From the NCBI RefSeq assembly GCF_001439925.1, contig NZ_LMBV01000017.1:1-64000 (forward strand): DNA of 64,000 nucleotides. Direction: 5' to 3'. Each line of letters begins with the position of its first letter. The first letter of the stretch is position 1. Both the position numbers and the translations under genes were made by a program. The notes under the pieces were generated by a model. It ran no database searches. It saw only the letters and a program-made list of their open reading frames with translations, and was not told the origin of the DNA. Source of the stretch: Peribacillus muralis (GTDB lineage: Bacteria; Bacillota; Bacilli; Bacillales; DSM-1321). This document shows positions 44,483 through 53,512 of the stretch, piece after piece.

Positions 44483-46072
44483 CTAATTCACTTTTTTTAT
44501 TCCCTTCCAATGGATTTCCCTTAAACGGTATTTTTGCAGTTTGCCTGTTGCCGTTTTCGGTAAGGCTTTTACGAATTCAACGGTTGTAGGGGCTTTAAAG
44601 TGAGCCATTCGGGAGCGGCAAAAGGTAATGATTTCATTTTCCGTCACAGACGCATGATCTTGAAGGACAATGATCGCCTTTGGCGTTTCACCCCATTTAT
44701 CATGCGGAACGGCGATGACCGCGACCTCCAATACATCAGGATGCTTATACAATATCCCTTCTATTTCTGTTGAAGAGATATTTTCGCCCCCGGATATGAT
44801 TAAGTCTTTAGCTCTGTCCTGGATTTCAATATATCCGTCAGGATGGGTCACGGCCAGATCACCTGTGTAAAACCAGCCGTTCCTGATCGCTTCGGCCGTT
44901 TTTTCCGGATCTTTATAATATCCTTCCATGACAACATTGCCCCGAGTAATGATTTCTCCTAATTCCTTCCCATCCCAAGCGACTTCCACCCCGTCTTGAT
45001 TGACAACCATCGTCTCCCCATTAAAAACCAATTCAATCCCTTGTCTTGCCTTTATCATTGCTTGATCATCGGCTGATTTGGCTTCATGTTCTTCCTTCCA
45101 TTCATTATATAAGATGAATGGTGAGGTTTCCGTCAATCCATATACGTGGATCATATTCAATCCCAGGGTCTGCTCCGCCTTATGAATAAGGGCGGCTGAT
45201 GGTGGAGCTCCCGCCGTTGCCATGCGTGGACGCACCTTGATTTCGGTTTCCTTTGCCTTTGGGTCATTCACGAGCATATTGACGACAGTCGGTGCTCCAC
45301 ATAATAACGTAATAGTATATTGTGAGAATAAATGGAGGATTTGAGCCGGATCGACTTTTCTCAAACAAACATGGGTACCCCCAGTTGCCGTAATCGCCCA
45401 AACTCCTCCCCATCCGTTGGCATGAAACATGGGGAGCGTATGGAGGTACACATCATCATGCCTCAATGCCAGATGATAAATGAAATTGGCGGCATTCATG
45501 TAATTGCTGCGGTGGGTTAACATGACCCCCTTTGGCTTTGAGGTCGTTCCACTCGTATAATTGATAGTCAAAAGTTGATTTTCATCGATTGTAAGCTCTG
45601 GGAGTTTTTCATTGTATGCATGTAAAATGAAATTCTCATAGTTTATTCCAGGTAAAGTGGTTTCATGTCCTTCAACAGGTACAATTATGATTTTTTCCAA
45701 TGATAATTCAGAAATGATCTTTTCGATTGGAGCGGTGAATTCTTCATCGACTATCAACATTTTTGCATCGCTATGTTTGATTATATATTCCAAATCCTTA
45801 GCAGAAAGCCTGTAATTCAAGGGCACCATTACCGCGCCCAATTGACAAATCCCATAAAAACATTCCAGCATATAGTGTGTATTCGGCAACATCACAGCAA
45901 TATGATCACCTTTTTCTATTCCTGAAGAACATAGTGCTATCGAAAATTGATCGACACGCTGGCCGAATTCCTTGTATGTAAACACTTTCTCTTCATCGAT
46001 CACTGCCACTTTGTGAGGATAATATTTTACGGCCCTTCGCTTCCAATCCATTGGGGTTAATGGTGAAATCAT
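44483..46072 (-). CDS. fatty-acid--CoA ligase (AMP-forming)
   Basis: A 529-residue adenylate-forming enzyme. Motifs in order are NYTSGTTSKPKGVMLTH, YGLTETSPF, the YTGDLAVTHPDGYIE region, and the C-terminal KTATGKLQKYRLRE with the catalytic lysine. It belongs to the medium/long-chain acyl-CoA ligase type (AlkK/DmdB-like). The exact acid is unknown. An in-frame start lies six codons upstream, but GAAGGAG sits 9 nt before the ATG at 46072. It is a single gene on the same strand as the MarR gene behind it. Confidence 0.85.
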   Translation of the reverse strand: MISPLTPMDWKRRAVKYYPHKVAVIDEEKVFTYKEFGQRVDQFSIALCSSGIEKGDHIAVMLPNTHYMLECFYGICQLGAVMVPLNYRLSAKDLEYIIKHSDAKMLIVDEEFTAPIEKIISELSLEKIIIVPVEGHETTLPGINYENFILHAYNEKLPELTIDENQLLTINYTSGTTSKPKGVMLTHRSNYMNAANFIYHLALRHDDVYLHTLPMFHANGWGGVWAITATGGTHVCLRKVDPAQILHLFSQYTITLLCGAPTVVNMLVNDPKAKETEIKVRPRMATAGAPPSAALIHKAEQTLGLNMIHVYGLTETSPFILYNEWKEEHEAKSADDQAMIKARQGIELVFNGETMVVNQDGVEVAWDGKELGEIITRGNVVMEGYYKDPEKTAEAIRNGWFYTGDLAVTHPDGYIEIQDRAKDLIISGGENISSTEIEGILYKHPDVLEVAVIAVPHDKWGETPKAIIVLQDHASVTENEIITFCRSRMAHFKAPTTVEFVKALPKTATGKLQKYRLREIHWKGIKKVN

Positions 46073-46298
46073 GATAACCAACTCCTTCATCCGAAATGTT
46101 CCTCATGAGTCAAGGACATAAACTTTTGATTCATATTGTATTTCCGACTGACATATCCTCCTATATCGAATGATAAGGGGGTTTAATTAGTTTTAATATT
46201 CAGATAATTATACCGATAAAGAAGCGTCCCACTTTAGAACGCACCGCTTTATTACCTATTGCTTTTATTTTAAAAGGAACGAACCCTTTTTTGCAAGA
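46073..46298. other. intergenic region between MarR gene and acyl-CoA ligase
   Basis: A weak hairpin (AAAAGG and CCTTTT with a T-rich tail on the minus strand, about 46272-46293) may end the marR transcript. The rest shows no ORF or repeat; it must contain the ligase promoter, which I could not locate. Confidence 0.35.
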
Positions 46299-46745
46299 TT
46301 AACATTGATCCTCTATACATGACGATACATGCTCTGTCAGCTTTCCGACGATTTGTTTTAGGCGCTTCGTTTCCTCTTCATTCAACACGCTATAAAAGTC
46401 GTTAAAGATCTTGGTGAAACACTTATTGATGGAATGATACGTTTTTTTTCCACCTTCCGTGGCTTGGATGTAAACGACTCGTCGATCATCCTCGCTTTGA
46501 CACCTTTCAATCAAATTCTTCCGTTCAAGCCTGTCAATTAGAGCTGTTGCAGCTGCAGGTTTGATTTTCAAGTGATTCGATACATATTTTACAGCTAACG
46601 ATTCATCTAAGACGATTAGCTGCAATGCGCGATACTGTACGGATGTTAAATCATATTTAACCAACAACGGTTCGACCAATTCCTGGGAGAGGCTGCTTAG
46701 CTCCTTGATTTCTATATGTAAATTATACAATTCACTTGGATTCAT
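46299..46745 (-). CDS. MarR-family transcriptional regulator
   Basis: A 148-residue regulator with the MarR winged helix (YDLTSVQYRALQLIV, then KYVSNHLKIKPAAATALIDRLERKNLIER, then DDRRVVYI for the wing). It is divergent from a drug-efflux-type MFS gene and probably represses it from the 122-bp shared region. A TTG three codons earlier is possible, but AAAGGA lies 9 nt before the ATG at 46745. The cysteine near the C-terminus (SSCIEDQC) could allow redox sensing; that is speculation. Confidence 0.87.
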   Translation of the reverse strand: MNPSELYNLHIEIKELSSLSQELVEPLLVKYDLTSVQYRALQLIVLDESLAVKYVSNHLKIKPAAATALIDRLERKNLIERCQSEDDRRVVYIQATEGGKKTYHSINKCFTKIFNDFYSVLNEEETKRLKQIVGKLTEHVSSCIEDQC

Positions 46746-46764
46746 GTTTGACAATCCTTTCTTA

Positions 46765-46792
46765 TTGACAACTATCTATCATTAACTATAAC
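46765..46792 (+). promoter_or_regulatory. sigma-A promoter of the MFS gene
   Basis: Consensus TTGACA (46765-46770), 16 nt, then TATAAC (46787-46792). The -35 lies only 20 bp in front of the divergent MarR start. The repeated TTAA elements just downstream (for example around 46797-46817) are candidate MarR contacts, but no clean palindrome is seen. Confidence 0.65.
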
Positions 46793-46867
46793 ATAATTAA
46801 CGTATCGAAAAATTAACCATGCGAATTAAATTGGTTATTGATTATTAAAGAAAGAGAGAGGCTGTCC

Positions 46868-48052
46868 ATGTCAGCAGAACAACGCAAAAAGATCATTATT
46901 CTCATGATCAATATGTTTATAGCAATAGGGAGTTTCGGTATCATCATACCCATTTTACCAGCATACCTTGCTTCCATTAATCAAGGCGGAACCGCCGCTG
47001 GTCTAATGATCGCCATTTTCGCAGGTGCCCAACTTATCTTTTCCCCGATCGCGGGAAAATGGACTGATCAATATGGGCGCAGAAAAATGATCATTTATGG
47101 ATTGGTCGGTTTGACTTTATCGATGTTCATTTTTTATGCGGTCAATTCGATTTGGTTATTGTATGCGTCTCGTATCATCGGTGGAGTTGGAGCTGCTTTG
47201 CTTATACCCGCAATTTTTGCTTATGTAGCGGATATCACCACGTTTGATCAACGAGCTAAAGGAAATAGTTTAGTATCTGCCGCGATGTCGCTTGGGATTG
47301 TAGTAGGTCCAGGGATTGGAGGATTTTTAGCTGACTTTGGCTTAAAGTTTCCATTTTTGATTTCTGCACTCGTATCACTATCAGCCGTGGTATTTTCCAT
47401 TTTTGTTTTAAAGGAAAGCGAAACGGAGCAAGTTGCCACTATCCAGGAGAACAATGACTCAATGGCTCGCAAGATTGCCTTATCTGTAAAAATGCCCTAT
47501 TTCATTCCTCTTATCATTACACTTGTAATGAGTTTTGGTTTAATGGCTTACGAATCTGTCATTGGTCTTTATCTTGACAATCAATTCAATTCAAGTCCAA
47601 AGGATATCGCCGTCATGGTTACAGCAACCGGTATCGTCAGTGTAATCGTCCAGCTATTTGTCGTCGACCGGATCGTCCGCCGTTTCGGGGAAGTGAATGT
47701 GCTGAATATCTTTATCAGTGTGGCAGCCGTTGGTTTCCTTCTTTCACTTTTTGCTTCAAGTTATCTGATTTTCTTTTTAATTTCACTTATCATCTTCCTT
47801 TCCACATCCATCTTACGTCCAGTTCTTAACACATTGATTTCGAAGATGGCAGGAAATGAGCAGGGCTTTGCGATGGGGATGAATAATGCATACATGAGCA
47901 TAGGAAATGTGCTGGGACCTACTTTAGCTGGATTAATGTACGATATCCACATTACCTATCCGTTCATGTTGGGCCTTTTCCTCTTGATCATTACGTTAAT
48001 GATTACCATGGCTTGGCAAAAACGGTCGCTTCATAAAAAGGCATTATCCTAG
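46868..48052 (+). CDS. MFS efflux transporter (DHA1 type)
   Basis: A 394-residue protein with twelve predicted helices. Motif A between helices 2 and 3 reads GKWTDQYGRRKM, and motif C in helix 5 reads MSLGIVVGPGIGGFLAD. Together they mark a drug:proton antiporter of the NorA/Bmr/Blt kind. Substrates are unknown. GAGAGG lies 6 nt before the ATG at 46868; an upstream in-frame ATG is less likely. The divergent MarR gene suggests induction by the exported compound. It is followed by a strong terminator. Confidence 0.88.
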   Translation: MSAEQRKKIIILMINMFIAIGSFGIIIPILPAYLASINQGGTAAGLMIAIFAGAQLIFSPIAGKWTDQYGRRKMIIYGLVGLTLSMFIFYAVNSIWLLYASRIIGGVGAALLIPAIFAYVADITTFDQRAKGNSLVSAAMSLGIVVGPGIGGFLADFGLKFPFLISALVSLSAVVFSIFVLKESETEQVATIQENNDSMARKIALSVKMPYFIPLIITLVMSFGLMAYESVIGLYLDNQFNSSPKDIAVMVTATGIVSVIVQLFVVDRIVRRFGEVNVLNIFISVAAVGFLLSLFASSYLIFFLISLIIFLSTSILRPVLNTLISKMAGNEQGFAMGMNNAYMSIGNVLGPTLAGLMYDIHITYPFMLGLFLLIITLMITMAWQKRSLHKKALS

Positions 48053-48086
48053 AGCTGAATGCAAGATCAGGTTAATACTTTTAAAC

Positions 48087-48120
48087 AAACCCCCGAATAA
48101 TGCTCACTATTCGGGGGTTT
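48087..48120 (+). terminator. terminator behind the MFS gene
   Basis: AAACCCCCGAATA and TATTCGGGGGTTT form a perfect 13-bp stem around an 8-nt loop, 34 nt beyond the stop codon. Confidence 0.85.
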
Positions 48121-48251
48121 CGTCATGATTTTCCGTTTTTCCTATCTTCATGTAATCATTATCGAGATCCTCCAAAATAATAAATCACGAGTAACGCTTC
48201 AACTTCTCGAGTGTTCGCTTCATCGTTTTGATTTACATGCATTTACCCTAT

Positions 48252-48293
48252 ATGAAAAGCGACCTTATTCTTAGTAATAAGGTCGCTTTTCAT
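48252..48293 (-). terminator. terminator behind the IolW-like gene
   Basis: ATGAAAAGCGACCTTATT pairs with AATAAGGTCGCTTTTCAT around a short loop. It is 25 nt beyond the stop on the minus strand and works in either direction. Confidence 0.85.
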
Positions 48294-48318
48294 TCAGATA
48301 TTGTGAATTGAATGGATT

Positions 48319-49362
48319 TCAGTTCATATAGACGGCTTTTTTCTCTTTACTGCTTTCAAAAGCCGCATCAATGATTTTAATGACCGATAACCCCTCCAGT
48401 CCAGTGACTGGCGCTTTTTTCCCGCTCAATATACTATCGGCAATTGCCTGGTAATACGTTAAATAAGATCCATGCACTGTTTCAACGGTTTCATGTATCT
48501 GATTTTCGCCTTCAACCGTAACCAGCTTTCCAAAGAATTCGGGATCATCTGCACCCCAAGAGTCATCCATCGGTTTTTTCCCTTCACTTAAGGCCGCCTC
48601 TTGGCAGTCAAGACCGTACTTGATGAATGATCCTTTGCTTCCATGCACCTGAAACCGCGGTCCATTAACTGGAACGATTGAGCCTGAATGCAAGATGACT
48701 CTTAGTTTTTCATATCCTAATATCACATGAAAATAATCATCCGTTTCTGCATTTTCTTTTTGGGAAAATACATCTGCCCAAACGAATTGCGGCAAACCAA
48801 ACAAATGCAGTGCCTGATCGATGAGATGTGACCCTAAGTCATAAAGCATACCGGATCCCGGACCTGGCTTTTCTCTCCATCTATCCCTGACCACAGGCCT
48901 GTATCGATCATAATGGACTTGGTATGTATTGATTTCCCCAAGCGCCCCATCATCGATAAGTTTTTTCACCGTCAAAAAGTCATTATCCCATCTTCGGTTA
49001 TGATAGACACTTAATAGCAGTTTCTTTTGCTCGGCAATCTTATTGAGCTCCTCTGCCTCCCAAGCCTCCACTACCATCGGCTTTTCGAGGATGACATGCT
49101 TCCCGGCCAACAAACTTTGCTTGGCCATTTCATAATGCAAGCCACTAGGTGTCGTAATAACAACCAATTCAATGGACGCGTCTTCAAGAATTCCCTCTAA
49201 TTTGCTTACCACTTCCACATCTTTCAAATCTTTTTGAACTTTTTCCTTATTAGAGCTGACAACTTTCGCTATTTGAAACTGCCCTAAAACACTAAGTAAT
49301 GGCGCGTGAAAAGTAGCTCCTGACAATCCGTACCCTACTATGCCAACTTTAATTTTTCTCAT
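48319..49362 (-). CDS. iolW: Gfo/Idh/MocA oxidoreductase, IolW-like scyllo-inositol dehydrogenase
   Basis: NAD(P)-dependent dehydrogenase of 347 residues. The N-terminal Rossmann fold has GYGLSGATFHAPLL, followed by ITTPSGLHYEMA and the catalytic-lysine motif EKPMVVEAWE. The C-terminal part contains YHNRRWDNDFLTVKKLI, YRPVVRDRWREKPGPG and DLGSHLIDQALHLFGLP. These match B. subtilis YvaA/IolW, the NADP-dependent scyllo-inositol dehydrogenase, better than other members I can recall. No other inositol genes are nearby, so the substrate stays uncertain. A GTG four codons upstream is possible; the ATG at 49362 is better placed. Confidence 0.8.
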   Translation of the reverse strand: MRKIKVGIVGYGLSGATFHAPLLSVLGQFQIAKVVSSNKEKVQKDLKDVEVVSKLEGILEDASIELVVITTPSGLHYEMAKQSLLAGKHVILEKPMVVEAWEAEELNKIAEQKKLLLSVYHNRRWDNDFLTVKKLIDDGALGEINTYQVHYDRYRPVVRDRWREKPGPGSGMLYDLGSHLIDQALHLFGLPQFVWADVFSQKENAETDDYFHVILGYEKLRVILHSGSIVPVNGPRFQVHGSKGSFIKYGLDCQEAALSEGKKPMDDSWGADDPEFFGKLVTVEGENQIHETVETVHGSYLTYYQAIADSILSGKKAPVTGLEGLSVIKIIDAAFESSKEKKAVYMN

Positions 49363-49410
49363 TTTCGTTCCCACTCGCTTTCTTGTTACTCTTAAATAAT
49401 TATAACCTGG

Positions 49411-49839
49411 TTACAATTCGTTGTTCGGGTACATATCTCTCAAAAATTTGACAGACTCATTAATCAATTGTTTCAATACATCCTTATCGATATCTGCCAC
49501 TTTATTGATGTACACACACGCTTTTCCGGAAGTGTGTTTTCCAAATATCTGTAACAATTCTTCCCTTTTTTTATCCTCTGGAGAGAAATATAGACTGATT
49601 TTAGCTTTTCGAGGGGAAAAGCCTACCAGAGGGGCATCCCCTTCGTGACCTGATTCATACTTATAGTGATAGGTACCGAATCCAATAATGCTCGGTCCCC
49701 ACATCTTTGCCTCATAACCTGTCGTTTTCGAGAAGACATCCAACAATTCATATGCATCTTCACGCTTTTTTGGATTATCGACGTTCTCAATGAACTCAAT
49801 GACGTTACTGTCAGTTTCTTTAGTTTTTTGTTTATACAT
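49411..49839 (-). CDS. DUF1801 domain protein
   Basis: A 142-residue protein of the DUF1801 (YdhG-like) family. It shows the conserved stretches MWGPSIIGFGTYHYKYESG, then GFSPRKAKISLYF, and the C-terminal helix ending FLRDMYPNNEL. The family fold is a small alpha/beta domain with no established activity. GGGAGG lies 7 nt before the ATG. It is followed 48 nt later by the IolW-like gene on the same strand; co-transcription is possible. Confidence 0.82.
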   Translation of the reverse strand: MYKQKTKETDSNVIEFIENVDNPKKREDAYELLDVFSKTTGYEAKMWGPSIIGFGTYHYKYESGHEGDAPLVGFSPRKAKISLYFSPEDKKREELLQIFGKHTSGKACVYINKVADIDKDVLKQLINESVKFLRDMYPNNEL

Positions 49840-50162
49840 GACCGGACCCTCCCATACTAAAAGTTTGATGTCCTTTGCTCAAAACTCACGCACTATATGA
49901 ATAGTGTTTGGATTGATGTGTATGTATACAGCCTATCCGCTATATTCCTAGCTATTAAGCGATTTCGCGGACGAGCTTCATTACTAATTCTCCATGCTTT
50001 ATGGCAAACCCTTCAATCAATACCTTATATATTATAGAACATTGATTCTTTTTATTCTATTTTAATAACAGCGTTTAAAATTTTGTGAATTTTTCTACGA
50101 TCAGAACATATCATTCTGATCGTAGATTTTTAGTGTATCAGTTGCAAACAGTTAATCCAATC
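49840..50162. other. 323-bp gap between nagP and the DUF1801 gene
   Basis: It contains the hairpin at 50090-50131 and otherwise only AT-rich sequence with no ORF that has a ribosome site, no repeat and no recognised operator. The promoter of the DUF1801 gene should be in the left part. Confidence 0.5.
50090..50131 (+). terminator. 13-bp hairpin downstream of nagP
   Basis: TCTACGATCAGAA and TTCTGATCGTAGA form a perfect stem around a 7-nt loop. Both flanks are T-rich on the plus strand only, so it looks like a rightward terminator although nagP is read leftward. It may still form the 3' end of the nagP transcript. Confidence 0.55.
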
Positions 50163-51638
50163 CTATTTTCGCCGGATTTTTTCAATTTCATCAGCTATGA
50201 ATTGTACTTGTGTCCCTACGATGACTTGAATGCTTTGGGGACCCACGATATTGATTCCAGCAACCCCTGATGATTTGATTTTACTCTGATCGACTACTTC
50301 CATATTTTCCACTTCAACCCTCAATCGGGTAACGCAGTTATCTATCGATGTTACGTTTGCGTCTCCGCCTAATCCCTCATAAATAGAAGAAGCCATTTTA
50401 AAGAATTTACTCTCTTTATCCCCGATTTGATTGATATCCGCTTCCGCAATCGCTTTGACATCATCAAGCTCATCTTCTGGTTCATCTTCTCTGCCGGGAG
50501 TCATTAAATTGAACCTTGTTATCAAGAAGCGGAATAAGAAATAGTAGATGACTGCAAAAGCCAGTCCTTGAAAAAGTAGCATATAAGGTTCACTTGCCAT
50601 TGGCAATCTGGAACTTAACACAAAGTCTATGAATCCTGCACTAAAACCGAAGCCTGCTGTCCATTGGAAAGTCGCAGCAATAGCTAATGATATCCCTGTT
50701 AATAAGGCATGCACAACAAATAATGCTGGTGCAACAAACATGAAAGCAAATTCCAACGGTTCAGTAACGCCCGTGAAAAATGAAGCGAAACCTGCTGCGA
50801 GCATTAATGAGGCCACTTGTTTTTTCTTCCGCGATTTTGCAGTATGGTACATGGCAAGAGCTGCAGCCGGCAAACCGAACATCATGACGGGGAAGAATCC
50901 AGCTTGATACATGCCTGTTGTTCCTTTAATTCCTGTCCCAGCCCAAAATTTGCCGATATCATTAAGTCCTATTACATCGAACCAGAATACGGAATTTAAC
51001 GCATGATGTAAACCTGTTGGTATTAACAGCCGATTGAAGAATCCATAGATCCCTGCTCCAACGGCGCCTAACTCACTTATTCCTTCCCCGAATGTAACTA
51101 ACCAGGAGTAAATGAGCGGCCATACGAAAAATAAGACAAGCGAAACCAGTAACATTGCAACCGCCGTGAGGATCGGCACCAGCCTTTTGCCACTGAAGAA
51201 AGCGAAGGCGTCGGGGAGTTTGACCTTACTAAACCGATTAAACATGGAAGCAGCCACAAGCCCCGAGAGAATTCCGACAAATGCATTTTTTATTTTCTCG
51301 AATGCTGGATTTACATCTTTTGCATCGATTCCCTGCAGCATCGCTACCGAGTCCGTGGAAAGCAATGTCGTTACGACCAAATAGGCTACCAGCCCGCTCA
51401 AAGCGGCGGCTCCGTCTTTTCCTTTCGCCATCCCCAATGCCACTCCAACGGCAAACAAAATAGCCATATTGTCTATGATCGAAGAACCTGCTTTTATTAA
51501 GAAAGCCGCTAACGGACTTCCCGCTCCCCATCCTGCTGGATCTATCCAATAACCGATACCCATCAATATGGCGGCCGCCGGCAAGACTGCTACCGGCAGC
51601 ATCAAAGACCGTCCAATATTTTGTAGATATTTTTTCAT
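50163..51638 (-). CDS. nagP: N-acetylglucosamine-type PTS transporter, IIBC component
   Basis: Membrane permease of 491 residues that imports and phosphorylates a hexose-type sugar. Here IIC comes first (about residues 1-370, with TGVTEPLEFAF) and IIB last, with the phosphorylated Cys435 in DNCVTRLR. This order and the glucose-family sequence fit NagP of Bacillus; glucose specificity cannot be excluded. No IIA is fused. It lies next to namZ-nagZ, whose products are MurNAc and GlcNAc, so GlcNAc uptake is the natural role. CAGGAGG lies 8 nt before the ATG. It stands 620 bp from namZ across repeats and is probably a separate unit. Confidence 0.83.
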   Translation of the reverse strand: MKKYLQNIGRSLMLPVAVLPAAAILMGIGYWIDPAGWGAGSPLAAFLIKAGSSIIDNMAILFAVGVALGMAKGKDGAAALSGLVAYLVVTTLLSTDSVAMLQGIDAKDVNPAFEKIKNAFVGILSGLVAASMFNRFSKVKLPDAFAFFSGKRLVPILTAVAMLLVSLVLFFVWPLIYSWLVTFGEGISELGAVGAGIYGFFNRLLIPTGLHHALNSVFWFDVIGLNDIGKFWAGTGIKGTTGMYQAGFFPVMMFGLPAAALAMYHTAKSRKKKQVASLMLAAGFASFFTGVTEPLEFAFMFVAPALFVVHALLTGISLAIAATFQWTAGFGFSAGFIDFVLSSRLPMASEPYMLLFQGLAFAVIYYFLFRFLITRFNLMTPGREDEPEDELDDVKAIAEADINQIGDKESKFFKMASSIYEGLGGDANVTSIDNCVTRLRVEVENMEVVDQSKIKSSGVAGINIVGPQSIQVIVGTQVQFIADEIEKIRRK

Positions 51639-51769
51639 TCCGCTTTCCTCCTGACAATGACAGATTTAGGGCAACCCCCATATTCTATTAGACAACGGTT
51701 CCTTCCATTTTAGAACTCATTTCATATATAAATGTCCCAACTTTAGGCAAATGCCTCAACATTTATACT

Positions 51770-52200
51770 AAAAAGCATGAAATGAAACGGGATCCTCCAA
51801 ATCTAAGGACGATCCGAATTCACTTACGTCTTCATGCAAAGTGGAGGGAACGGAACGGACGATATTTGATCGGAGATGATGTACTGTAGGCCTGTTGCTT
51901 GCGCTTCTATTAGTGACACGGGTATCCTACATATACATTAAAACTCTGAGAACTGTAGGTAAGCAAACGAAACTCCATCTTCATGTTCACGCAAAGTGGA
52001 ATGAAACGGAAGGTGCGACACTCCTGCGGGGAATGCGTGTCTACTTGAGACACCGCAGGCTAAAAGCCGAGGAGGCTCAAGGACCGCCTCTGGATAAGGG
52101 AGCGCCTGCAGTGGAAAGGAACGGTCTAACTCAATCCCTCCAATCGTCATATCATTCTTGCGTTCATGTAGCGTGACACGAAGTGTGGAATGAAACGTTA
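51770..52200. repeat. dispersed repeat locus with a Bacillaceae palindromic element
   Basis: Copies of the motif TTCACGCAAAGTGGAATGAAACGG or close variants lie near 51831, 51985 and 52183, with a partial one near 52107. The same motif forms the array at 36.9-37.2 kb. Between 52012 and 52120 lies a structured element: CCTGCGG (52023-52029) pairs with CCGCAGG (52053-52059), with an inner TGTCT/AGACA stem, followed by GAGGAGGCTC and GACCGCCTC. It resembles a GC-rich palindromic repeat scattered through many Bacillaceae genomes. The open frame at 51895-52176 is built on these repeats and is not a gene. Confidence 0.75.
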
Positions 52201-52232
52201 AAAAAACTGTAGACAAACGAGTTTGTCTACAG
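52200..52232 (-). terminator. terminator behind namZ
   Basis: CTGTAGACAAAC and GTTTGTCTACAG form a perfect 12-bp stem. On the minus strand it is followed by seven T residues. It lies 26 nt beyond the namZ stop. Confidence 0.9.
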
Positions 52233-52258
52233 CCATAAGTCTAAACGAGCTTTTATCT

Positions 52259-53497
52259 TCATCTATAAAGCAAGTATTTTTTGCGAACCTTTTTAAATGC
52301 ATCTAGATCATCCTCATATTCACTCATGATCTCATTTACAGATGCACCATCCTCAATTTTCCCCTTTACCCAGCCATTACCGATCAAGAGACTGAAGTTG
52401 TTTGCTTGCAGGAATTCAAAATCATTTGGATATAAATCATGGATGGTCTTGATGATATGAAGCCCAGTAGGAACAGCCTTGAATTTCTTCCTATCCGAAA
52501 CATAAATCTCCACTCCATGGCTAAGTTTACCAGCATGTTTTGAAAAAGTAGGTGTAAAGGATGCTGCCCTGAATTTTACGCCAGGCAACCGCAATGCATT
52601 TAATTTGCCAGCAAGCTCATCACTGTTTATATAAGGTGCACCAATCAACTCGAATGGTTTCGTCGTTCCTCTGCCTTCCGAGACATTCGTTCCCTCTATC
52701 AATCCTGTAGCGGGATATACGAATGTCGTGGAAACGGTCGGGATGTTCGGTGATGGCAAGACAAAAGGGAGACCAGTATCGTCATAATCCATATCTCGCT
52801 TCCAGCCTTTCATCTTGATGACCTTTAGATCTGCTCCGATTTTAAACTGCTTATTAAACAATGTCGCGAGTTCCCCAACAGTCATCCCATGTTTAAGAGG
52901 GATTGGATACATACCGACAAAAGATGAGAACTCAGGCTCAAGTATCGGTCCCTCAACTGACACCCCGCCTTGTGGGTTCGGACGGTCCAGCACGATAAAT
53001 GGGATGTCATTTTCTTTCGCCGCTTCCATTGCATAAGCCATCGTGTAGATATACGTGTAAAAGCGTGTTCCGACATCCTGGATATCAAAAACGAGGACCT
53101 CAACATCCTTCAACATTTCAGGCGTCGGTTTTTTCGTTTTTCCATATAAGCTATAAACGGGCAACCCTGTTTTTTCGTCTATATAGAACTCAACACTAGC
53201 ACCAGCTTGCGCATCTCCCCGCACTCCATGCTCGGGACCAAATAACGCAGTCAACTGAATATCCGGATCGTCATGAAGCAGATCGACGATGCTCGTTAAT
53301 TCTGAGTCGATGCCTGTTGGGTTCGTGATCAAGCCGACTTTCTTTCCGCTTAATACGTTCTTGTCATCTTTTAAAAGAACTTCGATACCGGGACTGACCT
53401 TGTTCTTTTTCTTCTCGTTATCAGCGGTTACACTTTTTGAAGAAACGATTCCGAAAGTTAGCATGCATATGGTCAATAAGAACATTATTCTTTTCAA
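52259..53497 (-). CDS. namZ: exo-beta-N-acetylmuramidase NamZ (DUF1343)
   Basis: Secreted enzyme that removes MurNAc from the non-reducing end of peptidoglycan chains. The 412 residues include an N-terminal signal peptide (IMFLLTICMLTFGIVSS region, cleavage near SVTA). The DUF1343 core shows GLITNPTGID, ALFGPEHGVRGDAQAG, FDIQDVGTRFYTYIYTM, VLDRPNPQGG and NVSEGRGTTKPFELIGAP. It matches B. subtilis YbbC/NamZ, which works with NagZ on cell-wall fragments. The start is TTG, 7 nt behind AAGGGGG. It lies 15 nt behind nagZ, in the same unit. Confidence 0.92.
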   Translation of the reverse strand: MKRIMFLLTICMLTFGIVSSKSVTADNEKKKNKVSPGIEVLLKDDKNVLSGKKVGLITNPTGIDSELTSIVDLLHDDPDIQLTALFGPEHGVRGDAQAGASVEFYIDEKTGLPVYSLYGKTKKPTPEMLKDVEVLVFDIQDVGTRFYTYIYTMAYAMEAAKENDIPFIVLDRPNPQGGVSVEGPILEPEFSSFVGMYPIPLKHGMTVGELATLFNKQFKIGADLKVIKMKGWKRDMDYDDTGLPFVLPSPNIPTVSTTFVYPATGLIEGTNVSEGRGTTKPFELIGAPYINSDELAGKLNALRLPGVKFRAASFTPTFSKHAGKLSHGVEIYVSDRKKFKAVPTGLHIIKTIHDLYPNDFEFLQANNFSLLIGNGWVKGKIEDGASVNEIMSEYEDDLDAFKKVRKKYLLYR

Positions 53498-53512
53498 CTT
53501 ATTTCCCCCTTA

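Noticed and set aside
51895-52176. 93-aa ORF in the nagP-namZ gap
   Set aside because: Its sequence is built from the dispersed repeats, including the GC-rich palindrome, and it lacks coding character.
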